Below the pieces are notes generated by a model that saw only the letters and a program-made list of their open reading frames with translations, searched no databases and had not been told where the DNA came from. DNA of 64,000 bases, taken from positions 124,001-188,000 of the forward strand of contig NZ_JAJOZE010000006.1 of the NCBI RefSeq assembly GCF_021166585.1, read 5' to 3'. A program made the translations under genes and the position numbers. Each line of letters begins with the position of its first letter. Position 1 is the stretch's first letter. Source of the DNA: Metabacillus kandeliae (GTDB lineage Bacteria > Bacillota > Bacilli > Bacillales > Bacillaceae). Below, piece by piece: positions 1-7,955 of this stretch.

Positions 1-2
1 TT

Positions 3-320
3 AATGCAGGTGAGCGAGGGCTGTTTTTGATTTCGCTGAAAGCAGGCGGCACAGGGCTGAACCTGACTGGAGCAGACACTGTCATCCATTACGACTCTTG
101 GTGGAATCCAGCTGTTGAAGACCAGGCGGCAGACAGAGCCCACCGGATGGGACAGGAAAATGTGGTCAATGTGATTAAGCTCGTAACAAGGGGAACGATT
201 GAAGAAAAAATGAATGAGCTGCAGGACAGAAAGCGTCAGCTGATTAAAGAGATCATTGATATTGAAGATAAGCAGGCGTATGTGCTGACAGAGGAGGATA
301 TACGGGATTTGCTTAGATAA
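3..320 (+). CDS. SNF2-family DNA/RNA helicase, C-terminal end (partial)
   Basis: Only the last ~105 codons are inside the window; the 5' end lies upstream. The residues match the end of the helicase C-terminal lobe of Swi2/Snf2 ATPases: a motif V-like [15 protein letters not shown] stretch, then the motif VI region [12 protein letters not shown] with its arginine finger, then a charged helical tail typical of bacterial SNF2 proteins. Such proteins couple ATP hydrolysis to translocation on nucleic acid; the exact substrate of the bacterial group is not known to me. A hairpin terminator follows the stop directly, so this is the last gene of its transcript. Confidence 0.9.
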   Translation, partial: NAGERGLFLISLKAGGTGLNLTGADTVIHYDSWWNPAVEDQAADRAHRMGQENVVNVIKLVTRGTIEEKMNELQDRKRQLIKEIIDIEDKQAYVLTEEDIRDLLR

Positions 321-325
321 TTTCC

Positions 326-350
326 GGCACCTTGAGAGGTGCTTTTTTTA
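326..350 (+). terminator. Rho-independent terminator after SNF2 gene
   Basis: A 6-bp stem GCACCT / AGGTGC (327-332 and 337-342) with loop TGAG is followed by a run of seven T. It sits 6 bases after the helicase stop codon. Confidence 0.8.
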
Positions 351-490
351 TGGTCAGTAAAATTTATGTAAAAATTGTAAAAATAAGATATACATTCCTT
401 TTTTATGGGTATTAAAGTACAAGCCGCATTTGTGACTTTTTTTATTAAAACAAGCCGGTAAATTACATAAGAAAGGATAGGAAAAAAAAG

Positions 491-853
491 ATGCAGTGGT
501 ATTTGGATGTGCTGAAAAACTATGCTGTTTTTAACGGAAGGGCAAGGCGGAAAGAGTTTTGGATGTTCACCCTTGTAAATGCAATTTTCATGATTGTATT
601 AAGGATTTTAACGATGGTGGCAGCGGTTTTCTTTTGGATTAATGCACTTTATGCTTTATTTATTCTCATCCCAAGTATTGCAGTACAGGTGCGCAGGCTT
701 CATGATGTCGGCAAAAGCGGCTGGTGGATTTTGCTGGCCTTTATTCCGATAGTCGGAGCGATCGTTTTAATCGTATTTGATTGCATGGAGAGCAAGGAAT
801 CACACAATGAGCACGGAACAGATCCTAAGCTTGCTTCTAACCCTGGTATGTAA
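491..853 (+). CDS. DUF805 family small membrane protein
   Basis: 120 residues. The N-terminal part YAVFNGRARRKEFWMF, two or three hydrophobic segments (about 24-60 and 78-96) and the central RRLHDVGKSGWW motif are the hallmarks of DUF805, a family of short integral membrane proteins of unknown function. The ATG is preceded by AAAGGATAGG about 10 bases upstream. The gene is a single transcription unit between two terminators. The ~170-base gap before it is A+T-rich and I see no convincing promoter in it. Family assignment is firm; function is unknown. Confidence 0.88.
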   Translation: MQWYLDVLKNYAVFNGRARRKEFWMFTLVNAIFMIVLRILTMVAAVFFWINALYALFILIPSIAVQVRRLHDVGKSGWWILLAFIPIVGAIVLIVFDCMESKESHNEHGTDPKLASNPGM

Positions 854-860
854 AATAATA

Positions 861-890
861 AAACACCTGCCGCGCCGGCAGGTGTTTTTA
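861..890. terminator. Bidirectional terminator between DUF805 and monooxygenase genes
   Basis: An 11-bp perfect stem, AAACACCTGCC pairing with GGCAGGTGTTT, is flanked by T-rich sequence on the + strand and A-rich sequence (T-rich on the - strand) on the other side. It serves the two convergent genes. Confidence 0.85.
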
Positions 891-895
891 ACATC

Positions 896-1210
896 CTAGG
901 CCTCCAATGTGGAAGCCACTTCCGCAATAACGATTTCACTTCCTAAAATAGGAGACTCTCCTTCACCGGAGCTTGGACGGCTGTGCGCCTGCTTGAACGC
1001 ATCGCTGTTTTTCCATGCCTGGAAGTCTTCTAGTGTTTCCCAGTACATATTCACGCTCATTTCATCATGCTCTGTCAGGTTTTGGGTAAGATGCACTTCT
1101 ACTTTTTTGAAGCCTTTCATTTCCTGCAGGGCTCCCGGCTTTGTGAAGGATGGCGCCATTCTTTCTGCCATGCCTTGTTTCGTTTTGATTCGATTGGTCA
1201 CAACAAACAT
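896..1210 (-). CDS. hmoA: IsdG/HmoA-type heme-degrading monooxygenase
   Basis: 104 residues, the size of the single-domain ABM/IsdG fold. The three residues needed for heme oxygenolysis in this family are all in place: Asn6 (VVTNRI), Trp66 (FQAW) and His76 (FKQAH). Family members cleave heme to release iron in the cytoplasm; Bacillus subtilis HmoA (YetG) has a closely similar start and layout, and the symbol rests on that resemblance. The start lies just inside a G+A-rich ribosome site. It is monocistronic and converges on the DUF805 gene through a shared terminator. No Fur box was recognised upstream. A different substrate remains possible. Confidence 0.8.
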   Translation of the reverse strand: MFVVTNRIKTKQGMAERMAPSFTKPGALQEMKGFKKVEVHLTQNLTEHDEMSVNMYWETLEDFQAWKNSDAFKQAHSRPSSGEGESPILGSEIVIAEVASTLEA

Positions 1211-1351
1211 TGTTTAATCCCTCCCTGAATCTTTTTTCTTTCTTCTTTATTCTATCTTTCCGGATCGCGTTTGCCAATTTTCCATTCTTCTTCATTTCCA
1301 TTATTTGATAAAAGCAATAGAAGCTAATTAGTTTACAAAAAGAATCAAAGG

Positions 1352-1367
1352 GAGTATTCTAATACTC
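1352..1367. promoter_or_regulatory. Perfect 7-2-7 inverted repeat, candidate operator of the nitroreductase operon
   Basis: GAGTATT-N2-AATACTC lies about 110 bases before the nitroreductase start. A further AATACTTTGTACT stretch follows it. The dyad size would suit a winged-helix repressor of the HxlR/MarR type, which often control Bacillus nitroreductases; no such regulator is adjacent, so the assignment is inference. Confidence 0.4.
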
Positions 1368-1394
1368 AGAAATACTTTGTACTTTTTAAAACGT

Positions 1395-1406
1395 TTTTGT
1401 ACAAAA
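1395..1406. promoter_or_regulatory. 12-bp palindrome TTTTGTACAAAA upstream of the nitroreductase gene
   Basis: A self-complementary TTTTGTACAAAA is followed 9 bases later by TATAAA (1415-1420), a possible -10 element. It could be a second operator half or part of the promoter. No good -35 is visible at the right distance. Confidence 0.35.
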
Positions 1407-1475
1407 TGTTGAGGTATAAATAACTGCAGCTTATTTAGAATAAGAACATATTTTTCAAAAGGAGTAATCACAACT

Positions 1476-2111
1476 ATGACTTTCCAAAAATCAAACGATT
1501 TTAATGAAATCGTCAGACAGCGCCGTTCCATTAAAATGTATGACCCAGAGGTAAAAATCAGCAAGGAAGAAATGACGGAAATCCTTGAGCTTGCGACAAA
1601 GGCCCCATCATCTGTCAACATGCAGCCTTGGCGTTTCCTTGTAATAGAAAGCCCTGAAGCAAAAGCAGCATTGCTGCCGCTGGCGCGTTTTAACCAAAAC
1701 CAGGTGAATACATCCGCAGCTGTCATTGCGGTGTTTGGTGACATGAAGAACTTTGAAAGCTTTGAAGATATATATGGAAAAGCAGTGGAAGAAGGCCATA
1801 TGCCGCAGGATGTAAAAGAGAACATCTTCAAGTCCTTTTCAGGATACTTTGAAACCATTTCTGAACAGGAGATGAAAGACGTTGTCCTAATTGATGGAGG
1901 ACTTGTCTCCATGCAGCTGATGCTTGCTGCCCGTGCTTACGGCTATGACACAAATCCAATCGGCGGTTATGAAAAAGACAAAATTGCAGAAGCCTTCGGA
2001 ATGGATAAAGACCGCTATGTACCGGTTATGCTGATCTCCATCGGCAAAGCAGCTGATGCAGGACATCAATCTGTTCGTCTTTCAGTCGAAAAAGTGGCAC
2101 AATGGAAGTAA
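1476..2111 (+). CDS. Nitroreductase family FMN oxidoreductase
   Basis: 211 residues, usual length for the family. The N-terminal RRSIKMYDPEVKI motif and the APSSVNMQPWRFLVI motif form the FMN phosphate and isoalloxazine contacts typical of nitroreductases. A C-terminal GYDTNPIGGYEK region matches the NfsA/FRP-like fold. Such enzymes reduce nitro compounds, quinones or other electrophiles with NAD(P)H in the cytoplasm. A strong ribosome site (AAAGGAG, 1459-1465) fixes the ATG. It is followed 33 bases later by a monooxygenase-fold gene, with a terminator only after that, so the two form an operon. The pairing suggests detoxification of quinone-like compounds; this is inference. Confidence 0.9.
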   Translation: MTFQKSNDFNEIVRQRRSIKMYDPEVKISKEEMTEILELATKAPSSVNMQPWRFLVIESPEAKAALLPLARFNQNQVNTSAAVIAVFGDMKNFESFEDIYGKAVEEGHMPQDVKENIFKSFSGYFETISEQEMKDVVLIDGGLVSMQLMLAARAYGYDTNPIGGYEKDKIAEAFGMDKDRYVPVMLISIGKAADAGHQSVRLSVEKVAQWK

Positions 2112-2144
2112 GGATTTTCTAATAAAAAGAAGAGGTGACACTAC

Positions 2145-2441
2145 ATGATTATTATTCACGCGCTATTTCAAGTAAATCCGGAAAAACAAGAGGAATTCTT
2201 ACAGGAGATTCAGCCTCTTGTGGCAGCGTCCCGCGAAGAAAGCGGAAATATTTCTTATGACTTGGTGAAAGACACTGACAAAGAGAATGTGTTCCGCATG
2301 ATCGAAGTATGGCAGGATGGCCCTGCTGTACAAAGCCATAACCAAAGTGAGCACTTCACAGCTTTTACAGGCAAAGCAAAAGCGTTTTTGGCAGCGCCGC
2401 TGGAAGCAAAAATTTACGAAGCTCAAACAATGGGCATGTAA
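2145..2441 (+). CDS. Antibiotic biosynthesis monooxygenase (ABM) fold protein, YcnE-like
   Basis: 98 residues with one ABM/dimeric alpha-beta barrel domain: start MIIIHALFQVNPEK, then a central VFRMIEVWQD strand and the HNQSEHFTAF helix carrying the conserved histidine. Relatives include quinol monooxygenases (YgiN) and B. subtilis YcnE. It is second gene of an operon with the nitroreductase, which fits a joint role in quinone handling, but the substrate cannot be read from sequence. The ribosome site is AGAGGTG (2131-2137), 7 bases before the ATG. Confidence 0.85.
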   Translation: MIIIHALFQVNPEKQEEFLQEIQPLVAASREESGNISYDLVKDTDKENVFRMIEVWQDGPAVQSHNQSEHFTAFTGKAKAFLAAPLEAKIYEAQTMGM

Positions 2442-2444
2442 AGC

Positions 2445-2476
2445 AAAAAAGCACCGATTTTTCGGTGCTTTTTCTT
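2445..2476. terminator. Bidirectional terminator
   Basis: AAAAAGCACCGA pairs with TCGGTGCTTTTT across a short T-rich loop. It ends the nitroreductase operon on the + strand and, with its A tract read as T on the - strand, the Gfo/Idh/MocA gene. Confidence 0.85.
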
Positions 2477-2490
2477 TTTTACAGGATCTT

Positions 2491-3399
2491 TTAAGCATCA
2501 GGATCGATCATCTTAACAATACGCTCGCAAATCTGATGGGTTAAAAGGGAATCTTCTATAGAAGGATCAGGCTGCTGATTTTGCTGCACCGCATCAAGAA
2601 AAGCATCGGTCATTTGGTAAAATCCCCGTTTGTGCAGGGTCGGCACCCAGTCTCCAAATTTTGATAGGCTTGTTTCTTTATTGTGATAGCGTGTCGTTTC
2701 AACAAGGCTGTCTACCGTAAACTTTTCACTTTCTGTATGGTATTCGATGATTTCCTCTGTGACGCCGCCGTTCCTGTTCATAATCCCAATCGCAGTGCAG
2801 CCGTCTCCAATCAGCTGCACAATGACGTGATGAAGCACATCCCCATTCCTTAGAGCCTGCACTTTTACATCCTTCACTTCTGTATCCATCAAAAACCTAA
2901 GCGTGTCCACAACATGGATAAAGTCCTCTACGACAAACCTTCTAATATGATCAGGTGATGCAAAGCGGTTTTTCTGCATTAAAACAAGTCTTGCTTTGCC
3001 GTGCTCCTTCAATTCCCGCACCATCGGAATAAATCTTCTGTTAAAACCGGTCATGGCAATGGTGCCCGTTTCCATGGCCAGCTCAGCGATTTTCTTGGAT
3101 TTGTCATAATCCAGCGATATCGGCTTGTCTATATAGACTGGAATATGATGCTTCAGCAGCTTTTCAGCAATCTCTGCATGCGCCTCTGTCGCCGTACTTA
3201 CAATAGCAGCCTGAATGCCTTTGCTGATTAGGTCTTCAACCGTCTGCACCTTTTCCTGCACACGGTATTTTTTGGCGAGCCGTTCAAGTGTCCCGGAATT
3301 TCGTGTGCAAAGCACAAGCTCAATGTTTTCCTTCTCTGCCAGTACTGGCAAATAAGCTTTTTGTGCAATGGCACCAAGACCGATCATGCCGATTTTCAT
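2491..3399 (-). CDS. Gfo/Idh/MocA family NAD(P)-dependent oxidoreductase
   Basis: 302 residues from the chosen start. The N-terminal Rossmann motif is MIGLGAIAQKAYLPVL; the family signature DKPISLDYDKS follows near residue 90, where EKP is usual. The C-terminal half forms the substrate-binding alpha/beta domain. Members oxidise or reduce sugars, inositols and related polyols. Two ATG codons are adjacent (3402 and 3399); the AGGGGG ribosome site is better spaced for the second. An in-frame extension further upstream encodes an atypical hydrophobic stretch and was not used. It is divergent from the sugar operon at 3.77 kb, but nothing ties its substrate to that operon. Confidence 0.88.
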   Translation of the reverse strand: MKIGMIGLGAIAQKAYLPVLAEKENIELVLCTRNSGTLERLAKKYRVQEKVQTVEDLISKGIQAAIVSTATEAHAEIAEKLLKHHIPVYIDKPISLDYDKSKKIAELAMETGTIAMTGFNRRFIPMVRELKEHGKARLVLMQKNRFASPDHIRRFVVEDFIHVVDTLRFLMDTEVKDVKVQALRNGDVLHHVIVQLIGDGCTAIGIMNRNGGVTEEIIEYHTESEKFTVDSLVETTRYHNKETSLSKFGDWVPTLHKRGFYQMTDAFLDAVQQNQQPDPSIEDSLLTHQICERIVKMIDPDA

Positions 3400-3523
3400 C
3401 ATGCTCCCCCTCTTTCTGTCTGATAAGTAATTCCATTGTAGCCGGAAACAGCAAAAAAAATAAAAAATAAGCTTAAGCAGGCGCCCCTGGCTAACTTTTT
3501 TAGACACTAAAAAAAGAGAAAAA

Positions 3524-3534
3524 TTTTACTAAAA
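3524..3534. promoter_or_regulatory. Candidate LacI-type operator, upstream copy
   Basis: TTTTACTAAAA is a perfect odd-centred palindrome 94 bases upstream of the -35 hexamer of the sugar operon. A near copy lies just downstream of the transcription start, 160 bases away. A linked LacI-family gene is in the same operon. Binding is inferred, not shown. Confidence 0.45.
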
Positions 3535-3627
3535 AATAAAATGGTTATATCAGTTATTAAGTCTTCCATTTTATTGTTTAATAGAAAAAATCTGCAAAAT
3601 ATTTATAACTAATAGTTTAATAATCTA

Positions 3628-3656
3628 TTGACTTATACAAAATAAGGATATATATT
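3628..3656 (+). promoter_or_regulatory. Sigma-A promoter of the galactoside operon
   Basis: TTGACT (3628-3633), a 17-base spacer and TATATT (3651-3656) give a near-consensus vegetative promoter. Transcription should start near 3663, leaving a leader of about 110 bases that contains an operator-like palindrome and a cre box. It lies in the otherwise gene-free stretch 3400-3771. Confidence 0.7.
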
Positions 3657-3683
3657 CTACATGTAGGAAAAAACTTAATAAAA

Positions 3684-3694
3684 TTTTACCAAAA
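3684..3694. promoter_or_regulatory. Candidate LacI-type operator, downstream copy
   Basis: TTTTACCAAAA differs at one base from the upstream palindrome at 3524. It sits about 20-30 bases after the predicted transcription start, a place where a bound repressor would block elongation or pair with the upstream site by looping. Confidence 0.45.
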
Positions 3695-3713
3695 CTTTAT
3701 TTTTTGTTTTCTG

Positions 3714-3727
3714 TGTAAGCGCAACCA
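3714..3727 (+). promoter_or_regulatory. Catabolite-responsive element (cre) for CcpA
   Basis: TGTAAGCGCAACCA matches every fixed position of the consensus TGNAANCGNWNNCW. It is about 50 bases downstream of the predicted start of transcription, fitting repression by CcpA roadblock when a preferred sugar is present. Confidence 0.65.
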
Positions 3728-3771
3728 TATATTCAGGGGGATTTACATACTTCATATGAAGGGGGCAGGTT

Positions 3772-4821
3772 TTGACTAGTTTTTTGAAAAGCAGGAAAAC
3801 CATCATCATATTGCCAATTGTCCTTGTCATTGCAGGAGCCGGATTGCTCTTTTCTTTTTCCTTTAAAGAGAAAACGGTTTCTTATAAAAATCCTGTCGGC
3901 GGTATGACGAATATTGGAGATCCTTTTGTCCTAAAAACTGATGGGAGCTATTATATGTATGCCACATCAGCGCCAACGATCGGCTTCAGGGCCTGGCAAT
4001 CCGATAATCTTGTTGACTGGGAAGAAAAAGGTCTTGTTTACGACCAGGAAAACCAAGCAAAAGAATGGGCAAGCGGTGACTATTGGGCACCGGAAGTCAT
4101 TCATTATCAGAACAAGTTCTACATGACATACAGCGCCCGCAATGAAAAAGGACACCTGCAGATTTCCATAGCAGAAAGCTCGAGCCCCCTTGGACCTTTC
4201 AAGGATTTGAGCACCGAAATCATTAAGCAGGAAGGTTCTTATATAGACGGTGATATTTTCATCGATGATGATGGCACTCCTTATCTTTATTATGTGAAGG
4301 ATTGCTCTGAGAATATCATCGGAAACACACACGTCAGCCAGATTTTTGTTCAGCAGATGAGCAATGATTTAAAAACGCTGAAAGGAAAGCCGCAGCTTCT
4401 TTTGCAGCCTGACCAGGAGTGGGAAGGGCTGGATGGTGATTATCAATGGAATGAGGGGCCTTTCGTTTTAAAGCATGATAAAAAGTACTACCTTATGTAT
4501 TCTGCCAACTTCTACGGCAGTGCAGATTACGGGGTTGGATATGCCGTATCTGACAATCCGCTTGGACCGTTTGAAAAAGCGGAAGAAAACCCGATCCTTA
4601 AAAAAGACTTGAAAAAAGGTGTCTCAGGACCAGGACATAACAGTGTAACCACTGGCCCTGATGGAAAAACACTTTATGCCGTCTATCATACTCACACAGA
4701 TCCTGAAGCTCCGAGCGGCGACAGGGAGATGAATATAGACAAGCTCTATTTTGACAACGGCAAGCTGAAGGTTTCCGGACCGACACGTTCAGACCAAAAA
4801 ATAACCCTAGGGGGAAAATAG
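3772..4821 (+). CDS. Membrane-anchored or secreted glycoside hydrolase family 43 enzyme
   Basis: 349 residues. An N-terminal hydrophobic segment (about 9-31) after lysines acts as signal peptide or anchor; no lipobox cysteine is present. The rest is one five-bladed beta-propeller of GH43. The three acidic residues typical of the family are visible: Asp50 in NIGDPF (base), Asp159 or Asp161 in YIDGDIF (pKa modulator) and Glu228 in NEGP (acid). GH43 enzymes cleave arabinose-, xylose- or galactose-containing chains; with GH2, galK and galM in the same operon a galactan-type side chain is likely, but this is inference. The start is TTG, placed 6 bases after GGGGG. It is first in the operon, and 1 base separates its stop from the next gene's GTG. 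Confidence 0.85.
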   Translation: MTSFLKSRKTIIILPIVLVIAGAGLLFSFSFKEKTVSYKNPVGGMTNIGDPFVLKTDGSYYMYATSAPTIGFRAWQSDNLVDWEEKGLVYDQENQAKEWASGDYWAPEVIHYQNKFYMTYSARNEKGHLQISIAESSSPLGPFKDLSTEIIKQEGSYIDGDIFIDDDGTPYLYYVKDCSENIIGNTHVSQIFVQQMSNDLKTLKGKPQLLLQPDQEWEGLDGDYQWNEGPFVLKHDKKYYLMYSANFYGSADYGVGYAVSDNPLGPFEKAEENPILKKDLKKGVSGPGHNSVTTGPDGKTLYAVYHTHTDPEAPSGDREMNIDKLYFDNGKLKVSGPTRSDQKITLGGK

Positions 4822-4822
4822 T

Positions 4823-6070
4823 GTGAAAAAGTTTAATCTAGCCTTTATTCTGCTTCTGACAGCTGCTTTATTGCTAAGCGCCTGCAGCAGCAAGAGCAAC
4901 AGCACATCCGGCGGCAATGGCGGAAGCAAAGAAATACTGCTTTGGAGCAGCACAACAGGTCCTGATGGTGACTTAATTCAAAAAAATATCGATCAGTATA
5001 ATGCAACGAATCCAAAGTACAAAGTAAAAATCGTTGCAATGAAAAACGATGTGTATGCAAGCAAATTGGCTTCTATTACACGCTCAGGCAAAGGTGTTCC
5101 TGATATTGCCCTAATCGCATCTGAATCTGTTTCAAGCTACCAGTCTCAAGGAATGCTTGATTCATGGGATAAATACATTAAAGGCACAAAGGTACAGGCT
5201 TCCAATTATTTAGATGAAGCTTGGAAAGTTGGTACAGTTGATGGTCAGCAATACGGCCTTCCTGCTACAATGGGCAGCTGGGTTATGTACTACAATAAAG
5301 ATTTAGTTGATAAATATGCTCCTGGTGCTGCTGATGATAACATCATTACTTATGATGAAATCGAAAAAGCAGGCGCAGCAGCTAAGAAAGACGGAATCTA
5401 CGCATACGGCTTTACATGGGGAATGCAAAACTTTAACAACCTCTATCTTCAAATGGGAGGCAAGTTCTCCGAAGGCGGCAAACCAACAGTTGACAACCCG
5501 ACAGCAGTTAAAACAGTTGAGGAATTTAAAAAGCTGTATGACCAAGGCTATATGAACAAAAACGGCGAAGACATGAACAAGCTCTTCAATAACGGCAAAG
5601 TAATCTTCTTGCCTGAAGGCACTTGGATGCTTTCTCAAATGCAAAAAATCAAAGATTTCAAATGGGCTGAAACATTTACTCCGCAATGGGATGCAAACAA
5701 TGTCATCCAGGGAAGCGGCGCAGACCAATTTGCGATGTTCAAAAGCAAAGAGCGTTCTGAAGATAAAATCAAAGGCATCGTATCCTTCATTGAATGGCTG
5801 CAGACAAACCAGGGCGAATGGATCAAGTCCGGTGCAAACCCTACAGCTCTAGGCATGCTGAAGGATAAAGAGTACACAGCAATGCCTCAATCCTTCTTAT
5901 TAAAAACAGATGAAGCACAAAAAGCAGTTAACATCATTACAGATCCAGGCAGCTCTTATGTATTTGCTGAAATTGATGCCTCCATCTGGGATATGATTCA
6001 AGGAAAAGCCGATATTCAGGAAAGACTGAAAAAGGCCCAGCAAACAGTTAACGATAAAATGAACCAATAA
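4823..6070 (+). CDS. ABC transporter sugar-binding lipoprotein (family 1 solute-binding protein)
   Basis: 415 residues. The signal peptide ends in a lipobox, LLSAC, with the lipid-modified cysteine at 21, followed by a Ser/Gly/Asn linker. The mature part has the two-lobe extracellular solute-binding fold of family 1, with the conserved region around NGKVIFLPEGTWML. It should capture the oligosaccharide released by the GH43 enzyme and deliver it to the two permeases encoded next. Start GTG follows AGGGGGAAAATAGT. A hairpin lies just after the stop. No ATPase gene is in this operon, so a shared ATPase of the MsmX type is expected. Confidence 0.92.
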   Translation: MKKFNLAFILLLTAALLLSACSSKSNSTSGGNGGSKEILLWSSTTGPDGDLIQKNIDQYNATNPKYKVKIVAMKNDVYASKLASITRSGKGVPDIALIASESVSSYQSQGMLDSWDKYIKGTKVQASNYLDEAWKVGTVDGQQYGLPATMGSWVMYYNKDLVDKYAPGAADDNIITYDEIEKAGAAAKKDGIYAYGFTWGMQNFNNLYLQMGGKFSEGGKPTVDNPTAVKTVEEFKKLYDQGYMNKNGEDMNKLFNNGKVIFLPEGTWMLSQMQKIKDFKWAETFTPQWDANNVIQGSGADQFAMFKSKERSEDKIKGIVSFIEWLQTNQGEWIKSGANPTALGMLKDKEYTAMPQSFLLKTDEAQKAVNIITDPGSSYVFAEIDASIWDMIQGKADIQERLKKAQQTVNDKMNQ

Positions 6071-6075
6071 TAATT

Positions 6076-6107
6076 GAAAAGGGGGAGAAGTTTTCCTCCT
6101 TTTTCTT
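6076..6107 (+). terminator. Intercistronic hairpin after the binding-protein gene
   Basis: GAAAAGG...GAG pairs imperfectly with CTCCTTTTTC around an AAGTTTTC loop and ends in a T-rich stretch. Such hairpins between binding-protein and permease genes often stabilise the upstream message and lower permease expression. Confidence 0.5.
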
Positions 6108-6165
6108 CTTTGCTTCAAAGGATATGCAAGCTTAATAAAATGCTTTTAATTATGAGGTGAAACAC

Positions 6166-7086
6166 TTGGAACCTATCGCAGAAACGCAAGTACGTCCTAA
6201 CCCTGCCGGTAAAAGAGGCAGAAAAGTCAACATGTGGCCTGTCCTTTTTGTCGGACCCCATCTTCTTCTCTTTATTTTATTTTTCCTTGCTCCTTCACTG
6301 TTCGGAATCTATATTGCCTTTACAAAATGGAACCTTTTTACCTCCCCGGAATTTACGGGATTCGATAACTTTGCCACCATTTTATTTAATAAGGAATCAA
6401 GCTTCCATGATCAGTTTTACAACGGATTAAAGAATACCTTCATTTTTGTCGTCATCACTGTTCCATTTTGCATTATCGTCCCGCTTTTGATTGCGACAGC
6501 ATTGTCAGCAAAGCCTAAATTAAACAGATTGTTTCAATCTCTTTTTTATCTGCCGTCTTTGTTTGCCATCTCTGCTGTTATGATCGTTTGGAACTTCCTT
6601 TTAAGCGTGACATACGGCCCGCTGGAGAATTACTTTAAAATTTCAACGAATATGCTGGATAACCAGCCTCAAGGCTGGATCTCCCTTGTCATCGTAACCG
6701 TCTGGTGGACAATCGGCGGAAACATGGTCATCTACCTGGCAGCACTTAATGGAGTTCCGAAAGACTTGATAGAAGCTGCGGAGCTTGACGGAGCAGGGGT
6801 ATTTAGCAAATTCTTCCGCATTACCCTCCCAAGCATTAAGTATCAAATTCTTTTTACAACCGTTATGACAACGATTGCTCAGTTTAACGTATACGGACAG
6901 CCGCTTATGCTGACTGGAGGCGGACCCAATGATTCTACAAGAGTTCTCCTGATGTATATTCAGCAAAATGCATTCGGAAGCGGAAATTCCGCTGCGGGAA
7001 TTTCCTCTGCGATGGCCGTCCTGCTCGGTGTCTGCATCATGATTGTGTCAGCTATTCAATTTTACTTACTACGCGACAGGAATTAG
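6166..7086 (+). CDS. Sugar ABC transporter permease, MalF type
   Basis: 306 residues from a TTG start that has GAGGTGA five bases upstream; a GTG three codons earlier overlaps that ribosome site and is less likely. Six membrane segments are visible (first about 22-50 after a basic cytoplasmic tail). The coupling motif for the ATPase is EAAELDGAGVFSKFFRITLP. It forms the membrane channel with the next permease and works with the binding lipoprotein just upstream. Confidence 0.9.
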   Translation: MEPIAETQVRPNPAGKRGRKVNMWPVLFVGPHLLLFILFFLAPSLFGIYIAFTKWNLFTSPEFTGFDNFATILFNKESSFHDQFYNGLKNTFIFVVITVPFCIIVPLLIATALSAKPKLNRLFQSLFYLPSLFAISAVMIVWNFLLSVTYGPLENYFKISTNMLDNQPQGWISLVIVTVWWTIGGNMVIYLAALNGVPKDLIEAAELDGAGVFSKFFRITLPSIKYQILFTTVMTTIAQFNVYGQPLMLTGGGPNDSTRVLLMYIQQNAFGSGNSAAGISSAMAVLLGVCIMIVSAIQFYLLRDRN

Positions 7087-7098
7087 AGGTGAACGAAT

Positions 7099-7935
7099 AT
7101 GTATCAAAATAAAAGCACAAAAATTATCGCTTTTATCTTTTTGCTGATCATGGCAGTGATTTGGATATTCCCAATTCTGTGGGGATTATTTACCTCCTTT
7201 AAATCAGAGGATGAGATTACGGCAGCAGGTGTCAGCTTATTGCCTGTTCACTGGAGTGTCAGCAACTACAGCCAGCTGCTGTTCAACAATGATTCAACCC
7301 CGATTGTTAAGTGGTTTACGAATTCCATGATTATCTCTGTCAGTCATACTCTTTTGACGCTTGTGGTGGTTTCTCTCGCAGCCTATGGGTACACCCGCAT
7401 GGAATTCAAAGGAAGAAATTGGCTGTTCGGCTTTTTGCTTGCCTCAATGATGTTTCCAAGTGTTGTGAACTTAATTCCTTTGTACGGCATCATGGATTCG
7501 CTGGGATGGGTTAACAACTTTCTTGCCGTTATTGTTCCTGGCGCGGCTGGAGTATTCAATATTTTCCTTGTCCGGCAATTTGTACTCGGCATTCCGAAGA
7601 CATTTGATGAATCTGCCAGAATTGATGGAGCAAATGAATTTCAAATCTTTTACTTAATTATTCTTCCGCTGATCAAACCAGTACTGACGGTTGTGGCGCT
7701 TTTCAGCTTTACGGCTTCCTGGAACGACTTCTTATGGCCGAGCATTGTGCTGAATGACGTGAATATGATGCCGATTACACCTGGACTTCAGCTTCTTCAG
7801 GGCCAATACATGACATATCCCGGCATCGGGACAGCTGGTGCTCTGATTGCCTTAGTTCCGACCTTTTTACTGTACATCTTTGCTCAAAAATACTTCATGC
7901 AGTCTATGTCGCTTTCATCAGGAGTTAAAGGATAA
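7099..7935 (+). CDS. Sugar ABC transporter permease, MalG type
   Basis: 278 residues with six predicted membrane spans and the EAA-loop ESARIDGANEFQIFYLIILP that contacts the ATPase. Length and pattern are those of the second permease of carbohydrate uptake type 1 importers. It starts 12 bases after the first permease with AGAGGTGAACGA before the ATG, so the two are translated as a pair. Confidence 0.92.
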   Translation: MYQNKSTKIIAFIFLLIMAVIWIFPILWGLFTSFKSEDEITAAGVSLLPVHWSVSNYSQLLFNNDSTPIVKWFTNSMIISVSHTLLTLVVVSLAAYGYTRMEFKGRNWLFGFLLASMMFPSVVNLIPLYGIMDSLGWVNNFLAVIVPGAAGVFNIFLVRQFVLGIPKTFDESARIDGANEFQIFYLIILPLIKPVLTVVALFSFTASWNDFLWPSIVLNDVNMMPITPGLQLLQGQYMTYPGIGTAGALIALVPTFLLYIFAQKYFMQSMSLSSGVKG

Positions 7936-7955
7936 TTGGAAAAGGGGTGTGTTAA

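Noticed and set aside
1328-1912. 194-codon frame opposite the nitroreductase
   Set aside because: It overlaps the nitroreductase and its upstream operators; no family resemblance.
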